From: Owenia fusiformis | Taxonomy: Eukaryota; Annelida; Polychaeta; Sabellida; Oweniidae | Assembly (NCBI GenBank): GCA_903813345.2 | Contig: CAIIXF020000008.1 | Coordinates: 35,922,867-35,986,866, forward strand | Reading direction: 5' to 3' | Length of the DNA stretch: 64,000 nt | Shown: piece after piece, positions 10,663 through 21,380 of the stretch | How positions within the stretch are numbered: the first letter of the stretch is position 1 | How the letters are laid out: the number at the start of each line of letters is the position of its first letter | Program-made: the position numbers and the translations under genes | The notes under the pieces: generated by a model | Seen by the model: only the letters and a program-made list of their open reading frames with translations | What the model was told of the DNA's origin: nothing | Database searches by the model: none

Positions 10663-12967
10663 AACTTGATAGTAATGAGTCAGGTTGACTTACCTTGACA
10701 GTAATGTCAGTCAGGTTGACTTACCTTGACAGTAATGTGAGTCAGGTTGACTTAACTTGACAGTAATATGAGTCAGGTTGACTTACCTTGACAGTAATAT
10801 GAGTCATGTCGACTTAACTTGACAGTAATGTGAGTCAGGTTGACTTAACTTGACAGTAATGTGAGTCAGGGTGACTTACCTTGACAGTTATATGAGTCAG
10901 GTTGAGTTGCCCTGACAGTAATATGAGTTAGGTTGACTTAGCAGTAATATGAGCCGGGTTGACTTACCTTGACAGTAATATGAGTCAGATTGACTTACCT
11001 TGACAGTAATATGAGTCAGGTTGACTTAACTTGATAGTAATGAGTCAGGTTGACTTACCTTGACAGTAATGTCAGTCAGGTTGACTTACCTTGACAGTAA
11101 TGTGAGTCAGGTTGACTTAACTTGACAGTAATGTGAGTCAGGTTGACTTCCCTTGACAGTGATGTGAGTCAGGTTGACTTACTTTGACAGTAATGTGAGT
11201 CAGGTTGACTTACTTTGACAGTAATGTGAGTCAGGTTGACTTACTTTGACAGTAATATGAGTCAGATTGACTTACCTTGACAGTAATATGAGTCAGGTTG
11301 ACTTACCTTGACAGTAATATGAGTCAGGTTGACGTACCTTGACAGTAATATGAGTCAGATTGACTTCCCTTGACAGTAATATGAGTCAGATTGACTTCCC
11401 TTGACAGTAATATGAGTCAGGTTGACTTACTTTGACAGTAATATGAGTCAGGTTGACTTACCTTGACAGTAATATGAGTCAGATTGACTTCCCTTGACAG
11501 TAATATGAGTCAGGTTGACTTACTTTGACAGTAATATGAGTCAGGTTGACTTACCTTGACAGTAATATGAGTCAGGTTGACAAACCTTGACAGTAATATG
11601 AGTCAGGTTGACAAACCTTGACAGTAATATGAGTCAGGTTGACTTACCTTGACAGTAATGTGAGTCAGATTGACTTCCCTTGACAGTAATATGAGTCAGG
11701 TTGACTTACCTTGACAGAAATGTGAGTCAGGTTGATTTACTTGACAGTAATGAGAGTCAGATTGACTTACCTTGACAGTAATATGAGCCGGGTTGACTTA
11801 CCTTGACAGTAATATGAGTCAGATTGACTTACCTTGACAGTAATATGAGTCAGGTTGACTTAACTTGATAGTAATGAGTCAGGTTGACTTACCTTGACAG
11901 TAATGTCAGTCAGGTTGACTTACCTTGACAGTAATGTGAGTCAGGTTGACTTAACTTGACAGTAATGTCAGTCAGGTTGACTTACCTTGACAGTAATGTC
12001 AGTCAGGTTGACTTACCTTGACAGTAATGTGAGTCAGGTTGACTTCCCTTGACAGTGATGTGAGTCAGGTTGACTTACTTTGACAGTAATGTGAGTCAGG
12101 TTGACTTACTTTGACAGTAATGTGAGTCAGGTTGACTTACTTTGACAGTAATATGAGTCAGATTGACTTACCTTGACAGTAATATGAGTCAGGTTGACTT
12201 ACCTTGACAGTAATATGAGTCAGGTTGACGTACCTTGACAGTAATATGAGTCAGATTGACTTCCCTTGACAGTAATATGAGTCAGATTGACTTCCCTTGA
12301 CAGTAATATGAGTCAGGTTGACTTACTTTGACAGTAATATGAGTCAGGTTGACTTACCTTGACAGTAATATGAGTCAGATTGACTTCCCTTGACAGTAAT
12401 ATGAGTCAGGTTGACTTACTTTGACAGTAATATGAGTCAGGTTGACTTACCTTGACAGTAATATGAGTCAGGTTGACAAACCTTGACAGTAATATGAGTC
12501 AGGTTGACAAACCTTGACAGTAATATGAGTCAGGTTGACTTACCTTGACAGTAATGTGAGTCAGATTGACTTCCCTTGACAGTAATATGAGTCAGGTTGA
12601 CTTACCTTGACAGAAATGTGAGTCAGGTTGATTTACTTGACAGTAATGAGAGTCAGATTGACTTACCTTGACAGTAATATGAGTCAGGTTGACTTCCCTT
12701 GACAGTAATATGAGTCAGGTTGACTTACTTTGACAGTATGAGTCAGGTTGACAAACCTTGACAGTAATATGAGTCAGGTTGACTTACCTTGACAGTAATG
12801 TGAGTCAGATTGACTTCCCTTGACAGTAATATGAGTCAGGTTGACTTACTTTGACAGTAATATGAGTCAGGTTGACTTACCTTGACAGTAATATGAGTCA
12901 GATTGACTTACCTTGACAGTAATATGAGTCAGGTTGACTTACCTTGACAGTAATGTGAGCCAGGTTG
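10663..12967. repeat. 31-bp minisatellite, array 2 (about 74 copies, higher-order)
   Basis: Same 31-bp unit as the array at 5402-6361. Variant monomers recur in the same order, giving a higher-order period. For example, gagccgggttgac occurs at 10951 and again at 11785 (834 bp apart), and ttgacagtgatgtgag recurs about 896 bp apart near 11153 and 12049. The difference of 62 bp is two extra monomers. Blocks of about 27-29 units have therefore been duplicated as a whole. The array ends abruptly at caggttgatgg. Confidence 0.95.
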
Positions 12968-13482
12968 ATGGACTGATGTTTTACAAATTCTGCATTTCTT
13001 GAACTCTGATTGGTAGGGAGAGAACCTGTTCAAGTAAAAAATATCATTTATAACTGCAGAAGGGCTAAATGATAACTTTTGACAGTGAATGACTGAATGT
13101 ATAATCTTAAGGATGCAACTGCATGTAGATTAAATTTGAAACAAATCAATAAATGCTGAATTTCATTTTAGATGTTGTCAATCTGAAATGTAATTAATCT
13201 GAATCATTTCAGAACATTGACCTCTGTTGATCCTATTATTAGTGAGTCTCGCTGACTATCCAGACATTGTGGTTGAACTTATTTTTTATATTTATCATGA
13301 AATTTCAACCTTGGTTTTTAATCTGCTATGAATGACTATTTGAAAGTCGAAATAAAGGTACAAAATGTTCCGAAACAGCAAGAATCATGACCCATAAAGA
13401 TGATGAAAATGAAAAACTTCAGTTTATGGATCTCCATTTTAGTAAATTATGTATAGGTGGTTCATTGTGCTGACATCTTTAT
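12968..13482. other. 3' flank of the minus-strand terminal exon
   Basis: AT-rich with no supported gene. It lies downstream of the poly(A) signal at 13478-13483 of the minus-strand gene. Confidence 0.4.
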
Positions 13483-13607
13483 TTACCTATTTTTCTTGGA
13501 AGTAAGTGCTTTGTTTTCTCCGACCGATCTCCCTCCTCCTTCAGTTATGTTTCTTGCTCCTGATTTCCAAGGATCTGGTGTTATAACTTTTCCCAATTTC
13601 TTTTGGC
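13483..13607 (-). CDS. 3' terminal exon of an unidentified minus-strand gene
   Basis: On the minus strand a strong acceptor (tttcttttggtttcag) precedes an open frame beginning with GC, so the previous exon must end with one extra base. The peptide runs GQKKLGKVITPDPWKSG, then ARNITEGGGRSVGENKALTS, then KKNR, and ends in TAA. It is basic and Gly-rich and reads like a conserved C-terminus, but I do not recognise the family. AATAAA (plus-strand tttatt, 13478-13483) overlaps the stop codon, as expected for a last exon. A short candidate upstream segment with matching phase lies near 14498-14525 (donor ggtg|gtaagc) but has a weak acceptor. Other exons were not found. Confidence 0.45.
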
Positions 13608-15825
13608 CTGAAACCAAAAGAAATTTAAATTGTACTTGGGAACTTTCTTTCGAAATACATTTTCTCACCACATATGTAATTCACACAAACAATCCAATAT
13701 ATCTTATGGTCTTCTAGCATGTTAAATGCTTCTTTGCTTTGTTTTGATTGTGTGAATATGTGTAGGTCCACCGTGAATACCAAGAATGGTAAGTCTCATT
13801 GCATCAGAACGTACAGTTTGAGGGGGGGGGGGTATTTATAGATAAATATTTCTCAAAGTCTTGCCCTTCAAATACTTTAACCAAATTGAATCTCAGAAAA
13901 TACCAAATAGTAAATTAGGTCTTTAAAGGGGCAATAAGGCTTGTAGAGAGAAAAAGTATTCTGAGCTATCAAGGAAACAGTTGGCTAACATCTTCAACAT
14001 ACCTATTTTCTAAAAATGTATGGATAAACTATCAATTTCGGCATTAAAAAGTGTACATTCAGTTCAAAGCTTCAAAAAGGGGACGTCCACTTTTATATTT
14101 TTAAGATCCACCATGTTTCAAGAGGAATATAAGCTGAAATAATGATTATCTAGGGGGTTTCTTTGTAGAAAATAAAAATAGATGTTAGTCTCGATGAAAT
14201 ATCCAAACTTAAATATATTTTGACACTGGTCCATGATCGTTGAATGGCTCTGCACTACTTGTTGCACCTTTAATTCATTTAAATCCTTGTGGTAAATCAT
14301 TTAAAAACTAGTTTGCTCTTTCGTAATATCTTAGTTTCCATCTTAAAATCTAAATTGAGGCTTTTGAACACACCAATCGATGCCAGGTGTTGATACAGGT
14401 TCTTGTGCCTCACAATCACATCCTAAGTTGAGGGAAAAAGAGGAGGGAAAGCCCAAGAGCTTTAGCAGTGACAGACATAATTACATTTCTTGCTTACCAC
14501 CCTCGTTTTTTAGAATTTTCACTGGCTAGTAACGCTGTTGTGATGTTTAAATATTCCTTTCCCCTTTCTTTATCTTAATATTTGTTCTCACACGCCAGAA
14601 ATTAACACAATATTATCCGAAGCGTGTTTAGAAAAGTTTGAAACGGCCATTGTTTGTCTGTCGTCTCAGTACAGATTTACATCATAGACATATGTCTCCT
14701 TTGAACCCTAGGGTTATTCCCCCTTTTGGAAAAAATAATAAAAATTGTGGGCGATAATAGAATAAAAATAAATTCACGAGCTTGCAATTGAAATATCACT
14801 GTGGTGCTGCAATTCAAACCTAGCATTTCCAGGTAAATAAGTACATTGAAATGTTAACCTACATTTTTCACAAACCATTGTTATGTATAATTCAGGCTGA
14901 CCGAGTAATAACTACTTTATTCATGCAGAATCATCGGACACTTTTTCATAAACATCCGTTTTGCGTCAATTATGCGAACGATATTAGTTTCCTAATTGAA
15001 TTTCGTTCTCACTTTTACACGAGGCAAACATTGTTATAATTCGATTAATTGATTCGATAGTGATACATACATTTAAACATATTCCTTTCCTCTCTTTTCT
15101 TACTTTCTTTCCTTCTTTCTTGCTTTTTATTGAATAGATAAGACAACTTTTATTAGGCAAGATCAAATCACTATATTAACCAATCAAATCACTGCTACAT
15201 ATTCTTCTCATTCAAGACGGCAACCATCTTTTCTAAGATTGAGAAGTTAAAATTCTGATGACATTTCAAGGCCCAGAGCTCGATACGATACAAAAATCTG
15301 AAGAATATTTAGTGCGAGGTATTCACACAGAGTATATGTAACGCCCGAGGTCACAGTTTATGAGCGTGAGTAATGGTCACACTTGATTTAGCTAGATTAT
15401 TGCAGGATTGATAAAACTGATACACATTGATCCCGGCAAGATTATTTTGTAGTAGAATCCGTAGCTCAATTTATAATTTTTCAAGATGAGACACCTCAGA
15501 AAATTTCAAATTTTAAAATGACGATTGTGGAGCCATTTCTGAAAAATATGAGACAAATCATACCTCATTTGAAGCGTCTTGTTATTCTTTAACTCTTTTA
15601 TCACCATTGACCATTATTCAAGCAATACTGCGTTCATAAGAGGCCAAAACAGTGATATTTTATCGCTGGACTCTTGTCTGTCCAAATCTGAATGGTGATC
15701 CTGTGGTTCCAGAAATATGACGTCATCAGTACTTACTCGAGTCTTTAGCTTACAGCTAGACGTAACTTCATTGATTTCGTATGTACTCTAGAAAAGGTGC
15801 TAGTGCACGCACCTAGAACTCATTT
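13608..15825. other. Non-coding stretch, possibly intron
   Basis: May be intron of the minus-strand gene ending at 13483. It contains short poly(G) at about 13823 and a CT-rich tract at 15080-15125. No further exon can be supported. Confidence 0.35.
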
Positions 15826-16083
15826 TTAAAAAATTTTATAAATATTTTTAAGAATATTGATCATATTTAGGATGAAGTGTTGCTTGTCTGGATTTAGATA
15901 TTTCAAAATTTCATTTCGGAGTTTGACACATGGTGAAATTTTCTCGCTGTAGCTAAAAATGGCTTCCGGTTCTGGACGTGAATAAAATTTGAAATTATTC
16001 TCGCAGAAATCAAATATAACAATAGATTCAGACGAGGATGTGAGCTGATGTTCTTCAAATCTATACATAAAGGTATATTTCAT
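15826..16083 (-). CDS. Possible single-exon ORF, 85 aa (uncertain)
   Basis: An ATG-initiated minus-strand frame of 85 codons. Its first 70 residues have a balanced composition (contains YRFEEHQLTSSSESIVIFDF), and it ends in an Asn/Ile/Lys-rich stretch. No domain, signal peptide or splice donor is recognised. It lies upstream of, and on the same strand as, the terminal exon at 13483-13607, but no splice link could be drawn. It may be chance in AT-rich DNA. Confidence 0.15.
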   Translation of the reverse strand: MKYTFMYRFEEHQLTSSSESIVIFDFCENNFKFYSRPEPEAIFSYSEKISPCVKLRNEILKYLNPDKQHFILNMINILKNIYKIF

Positions 16084-16966
16084 ATTATTATGCCATATTT
16101 ACTGTGCGTGTGAAACAATGATTTACAATATTTATAATACTAAGGCAGCTCTATCTTCCTACTCAAAGCCGGAATATAGAGAAGGCTTTGGACCGAAGTA
16201 AATCAGTACAATGATATTTGAACACACAAGAGTCCGAATCTTGTGAAAAATATTTGCTGTATTAAAAGTCAAATAACTGCATCCATAAGTTATTTACTCG
16301 AACCAAACAAGTAGAAATAGAAAGATGAAGATCTCAGCTATAAAATAAGTGCAAAATCTGTCACGGGGAAGCAGGTACCATTTCGTATAAGGAACGTTTT
16401 GAGAGGTGGTCACTTTTTTGGAATTTTCCAATCAAGGTGACGCATCTTCTGAATTATTCTTTGAGCCTATGATCCAACTACAAAACAATCTGGCCAACAT
16501 CTGTGCAATAACCAGACAGATTAGTCTGTATCCAACATACTGAATCATGAGATTCAGTCTGAATATTATTCAGACAAATAGGATATAGTCGAAGACAGAG
16601 ATTATGATTGGCATTATGCAGTAAACTCCTAGTGGTCGAGATCGAAATCCCCACCCAAGTCAAAAAGTTGCCTAGCCCAGACTACAGAGAGTTAGGTATA
16701 GGGCAAAGGGGTGTAACTTGGACGTGTGGGGCAACATGAACATTAGAGACAGGGTAATTTGGACACTTACTAATTAGAAATACAATTCCATTTTTTGCCA
16801 TTTTTGATTTCTGGAAAAATTAAAATCTCGCGAGTTCTCGATCCATGTGAGAAAAGAAAATGGCTTCCCCCTAGATTGAAAATTAGAGCAAATAAACAGC
16901 AAGGTGTCAAAGTTACCCCACATGTCGAAGTTATCCCAAAATGGTGTTGACATTACACCCCTTCAC
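16084..16966. other. Non-coding stretch
   Basis: No supported gene. The minus-strand frame at 16478-16663 overlaps short internal palindromes and has no domain. Confidence 0.35.
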
Positions 16967-17361
16967 CAGGCCTGTCAACTGTCCCGTAATTTGCGTATTT
17001 GTCACGCATTTGCTGAAGAATTTGAAGTCACGTCAGTTATTTTTGCGTGACAGAAAATGTCACGCAAATACGCATTTTACCTGGTAATTGTCAAGCAAAA
17101 ATAGTTCTGTAGAAAATTTTCTGAAAAGATCGTCTACACAGCAAAAATACGAACGACGCGAAAAAAACGTACGCATTTCGTTCGGACTTTTCACGCGAAT
17201 TACGGATATGTCACGCATTCCGTTCGAAAATTTTCGTACCTACCCCCCCCCCCCCAAGGTGTCAAGGTGTTCAGATTTGGACCAAGGTGTCCACATTTTG
17301 AGGGGAGGTGTTCAACATTTCCAAGTCACTCATGTTAGGTGTTCCCAAGTTGACAGGCCTG
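16967..17361. mobile_element. hAT-like MITE
   Basis: Terminal inverted repeats CAGGCCTGTCAACT and AGTTGACAGGCCTG bound a 395-bp element. The hexamer CTTCAC flanks it on both sides (16961-16966 and 17362-17367). The interior holds repeated TGTCACGCA-type motifs, a poly(C) run near 17244-17257 and AGGTGT repeats. It encodes no transposase. CAG-start termini suit hAT, but hAT normally makes 8-bp duplications, so the superfamily is tentative. Confidence 0.7.
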
Positions 17362-17820
17362 CTTCACCCTAGTCACCCATCTCTCTATTCCTTATATTAA
17401 AATATAGGCTTAGAATATAAGATGGAGGGGTGACTTACTCCTCATGGCCCAGACCCTAGACTACAGTTAAATTTTAAATGTTGGCAACAAGTTCATATTT
17501 TTAAAATAATGAAATGATGTGATGTAACCACGTATCTACAGGGTGGGCCAAAAAAACCAATACCCAACTTCAAATCAGGATAAAAATACTTATGTTCAAT
17601 ATGATACATTGACTTATATATCATTTTAAAGGTAATACATTTTCAAACAATTTGGTATATAACACTATGACATAAAATCAATAGTAAAGGTGTATTATAC
17701 TTATTTGGGAGGCTGGGTCGCTATTTAAGGTCTCTAGATTTTAGGGAGAAAACAGTAAATCTGTGGAATTATGTAAACTTTTTATTCATAGAATATCATT
17801 TTGTGAATACATGCATGTTT

Positions 17821-18353
17821 ATTTGCATCAATGTGTGACTAAACTTATTGTTTATGAATTTCAGTGTTGTTTAATAACATTTTACAATTTATTTATTTAA
17901 ACAATTGCTTAATATGCCCCCCCCCCCCCTATGCGTCAACAATAAGCCTCAAGCGGTAGCGCCATCTATCAACAGATTACTGTTGCAATACATTCCAGCA
18001 ATTAGGATTCCGCGGTTCAGCTAATCACTACTTTTTATTGGATGCTTGTGACTGTACACCATTTCCTGGACCCATTACCATACATGGAGATGGCTCCATG
18101 TATGGTAATCCACCACATTAGCATCGGGCTGCTGGGTGGCCAAGCATCTGGATCAGTCAAATTGACAACTTGTTCGTAAAGGAATGCCAATGTCACCTTT
18201 GATCTATGGGACAAGGCACTGTCTTATTGAAAAATACCCCCCCCCAACCACATATACGTTTTATGTCTTTTAACATACCTCTTTTGAGTACTTATTGATA
18301 GTAATCAATACTGAAATTAATAAACAATAAGTTAAGTCACAAATGATGCAAAT
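17821..18353. mobile_element. Nested element inside the left arm
   Basis: This block is absent from the otherwise matching right arm at 20622-21378. Its ends are inverted copies: atttgcatcaatgtgtgact at the left and a close inverse ending gatgcaaat at 18353, continuing through the motif aacttattgttta. Inside are a poly(C) run and a perfect short hairpin (ttaccatacatgga/tccatgtatggtaa, about 18076-18109). It is a MITE that inserted after the host element. Confidence 0.75.
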
Positions 18354-19746
18354 ATCACGGGGTGCCATCGAATAATTTTGGCAACGTACCGGAGAACGAC
18401 ATTTTACTAAGAAATGGCAATAATTTAGCACAATATATTTTTAACTAGAGTTCTATTTTGATTTTGACAAAAGTAAGTATTCCATGCAATAACTATTTCA
18501 TTCATGAGTTTGTAGGAATTCTGTTGGAACCCAGTTCTGATCAAGTACGAAGTTATTGAAATCGGCGCAGACGGACTTTACTCCGAAAGATGGTTTTTCG
18601 ATTATAACTTTTCACAACATTTAGGTATAGACTTTTGAAAAAAGTACAGAATAGTCCTTATACTTTTGAATAATTCTGTTATTTCTGATTCACACGACTC
18701 TGATTTGTTTAATTAAAAAAAAGTTTTAAAAATATTACTTAGGAACGTAACCGGAGCTGGGAACGTAACCGGAGCAGATCAGTTGAATTATTTAATCAAA
18801 AAAATTAAAATATATGATTTGTAACATGGTCATTCTCACAATTTAGAGTCCGGCGCCCCGCCGTTCTCTTTCATGTTCAGACCTGATAGCGCCAGTGTCT
18901 AATGCTAAAAATGAATGCCGCCGGTCTCTAATTTTTGGGGATTTTTTTTTCAATGCCACTTTTTATCCTCTTTAACTTCAGTTTTTGAGTTACAACTTCT
19001 CAAAACATATAATAAAGTGTTCACTTACCGTACAGATTCTAATTTTCCAATATAAGGTCTTAAAAACAGGTGATTTTCAATTGAAATCATCGTATCATCA
19101 AGACATTTTTGTTTCCTTCATGTGGTATGAAGGGAGACATCTATTGAGAAAATAGTAGTAATTGATTCCAATAAACATACTCCCTCCGATAAAATTTGGC
19201 AATTCCATTTTATCATGTAGATTTAAATAATTAAATCACGGGGAGGAACCTCTTAAACGAAACAGCCACTATATTAGCTTCATTTAGGAATGTGTTTAGT
19301 GGGAAATTTAAATTTGAATGTTTATGACAACATGATTGGTCAATTTATAACTTGATCTCATCACATGACTCATCACATGATCAGAAGTTAGGATGTAAAT
19401 ATTGAACCACATGGTCTGGTACAGAAGTGATAATGTTTATACTCTCATAAAAACAGCAATTTTTCTTTCTATTTTAAGATCTTCTGAAGCTGATTCTGTT
19501 TACTTTTGAGTAATAAACATACTCTTTTTGGATGCAATTTTGCAACCTCTGCTGGCCCAGTGTTACATATACTGGTATACCACGTGACCTGGTCAAGAAG
19601 GGGGGTCACTTTTTTAAAATCCACGGGGGGGGGGGGTTAAATTTTGGTCCAAAAATGGCAAGATTTTGAACTTTTGGTTGGGAGAGTATTTCATTCCAAC
19701 CATAACCAATATTCAGAAAAATGCAAATATCATTTCATGTTTCACG

Positions 19747-19773
19747 GGGGGGGGGGGGGGGGGGGGGGGGGGG
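19747..19773 (+). repeat. Long poly(G) tract
   Basis: About 27 consecutive G residues, with shorter G runs nearby at about 19624-19635. It is potentially G-quadruplex-forming, and also a place where assembly length may be unreliable. Confidence 0.85.
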
Positions 19774-21380
19774 TGGTGGGGCGCGAACGTTGAATTTTTT
19801 TCCGGGTTCTAAAAATTTCCTGGTGAGAACCCTGCATTGTTTATAATTCTACTTTTCATATTGACCAATCCCCATCCATGTCATTTTAACAGGTCCCTTC
19901 ATTACTTTACACCAGTGTTTCAAATATTTAATTCCAATGTTTTCAATTTTTTGTATACTTTCTACTATATCTTCCTTTATTTAAAGCAATTTTTAGCTTT
20001 TCATGGTGTGATTGTTTCGTACTGTTTTTGTATTCCATATAATAGCATTCACTCACATGTAGCTGAGTTTGGGTGTTGGCCCAGCCTAAGTAGTTGCTTA
20101 GAGTTAGATGATAATGTAGATTGTACAGAGAACGTTTGAAGTTTATTTGAAATAGACTATTTTATATATTTTAACTTTAGTTATCTGTTACTTTTATTTG
20201 CCACCCACGGGCCTTACACTCGCCCCGTTACAGATTTAAAGCACATATACTAATTTAAAAACATACGGGATTGTTCGAATGCGTATTTATTACATTTAAT
20301 TTAAAGAAAAAAATTTATCCATTGTGAAAAATTAAATTTGGTATTTACCATGCATAAGTGCACTTACCTTAGAAAGGCTATCAGACATAGAACAATCATT
20401 GTATGGAGAATGAAGTGATTAAATGTAGTAAGCAAATAATTCCATTTGATTTCACCCATTGTATTTGTTCAGCAAACTATTAGAACCCACTCTGTTATAC
20501 TAATTTCTAATTAATTTCTAATTTATACTAATTGCCATGCATTGATTTTCCTGTAAGTGAAGGGTAATAAATAATGCTCATTTTAACATTCATATGTGTT
20601 TGTAAATAATATATATGCTTTAAATCATATATTGTATTTTTTTAAATTATATAATTCAACTGATCTGCTCCGGTTACGTTCCCAGCTCCGGTTACGTTCC
20701 TAAGTAATATTTTTAAAACTTTTTTTTTAATTAAACAAATCAGAGTCGTGTGAATCAGAAATAACAGAATTATTCAATAGTATAAGGACTATTCTGTACT
20801 TTTTTCAAAAGTCTATACTTAAATGTTGTAAAAAGTTATAATCGAAAAACCATCTTTCGGAGTAAAGTCCGACTGCGCCGATTTCAATAACTTCGTACTT
20901 GATCAGAACTGGGTTCCAACAGAATTCCTTCAAATTCATGAATGAAATAGCCATTGCATGGAATACTTACTTTTGTCAAAATCAAAGTAGAACTCGAGTT
21001 AAAAAATATATTGTGCTTAATTATTGCCATTTCTTAGTAAAATGTCGTTCTCCGGTACGTTGCCAAAATTATTCGATGTCACCCCGTGAATATTCAAGCT
21101 TGTATTCACCTAACAAAATGATATTCCATGAATAAAAAGTTTACATAATTTCAAAGATTTACTGTTTTCTCCCCAAAATCTAGAGACCTTAAATAGCGAC
21201 CCAGCCTCCCAAATAAGTATAATACACCTTTACTATTGATTTATGTCATAGTGTTATATACCAAATTGTTTGAAAATGTATTACCTTTAAAATGATATAT
21301 AAGTCAATGTACCACACTGAACGTAACTATTTTTATCCTGATTTAAAGTTGGGTATTGGTTTTTTTTGGCCCACCCTGTA

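Larger units (their letters stand above)
17539..21378. mobile_element. 3.84-kb element with about 750-bp inverted arms
   Basis: The termini CAGGGTGGGCCAAAAAAACC (17539) and the inverse (ending at 21378) are flanked by TA on both sides (17537-17538, 21379-21380), as in Tc1/mariner-type insertion. The inverted similarity continues for about 750 bp: 17539-17820 plus 18354-18823 pair with 20622-21378. It includes the doubled motif ggaacgtaaccggagc (18742-18777 region and 20665-20700). The left arm is interrupted by a second element (17821-18353). The core (18824-20621) is non-coding, with a long poly(G) tract. No transposase frame is present, so it is non-autonomous. Confidence 0.85.

Noticed and set aside
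5402-12967. CRISPR array
   Set aside because: Direct 31-bp repeats follow one another without unique spacers, so this is a minisatellite in a eukaryotic genome.
13457-13717. 86-codon plus-strand frame
   Set aside because: It is opposite the better-supported minus-strand terminal exon (acceptor, stop and AATAAA).
20899-21135. 78-codon frame in the right arm of the large inverted element
   Set aside because: The matching left arm does not keep the frame, so it is chance within a repeat.
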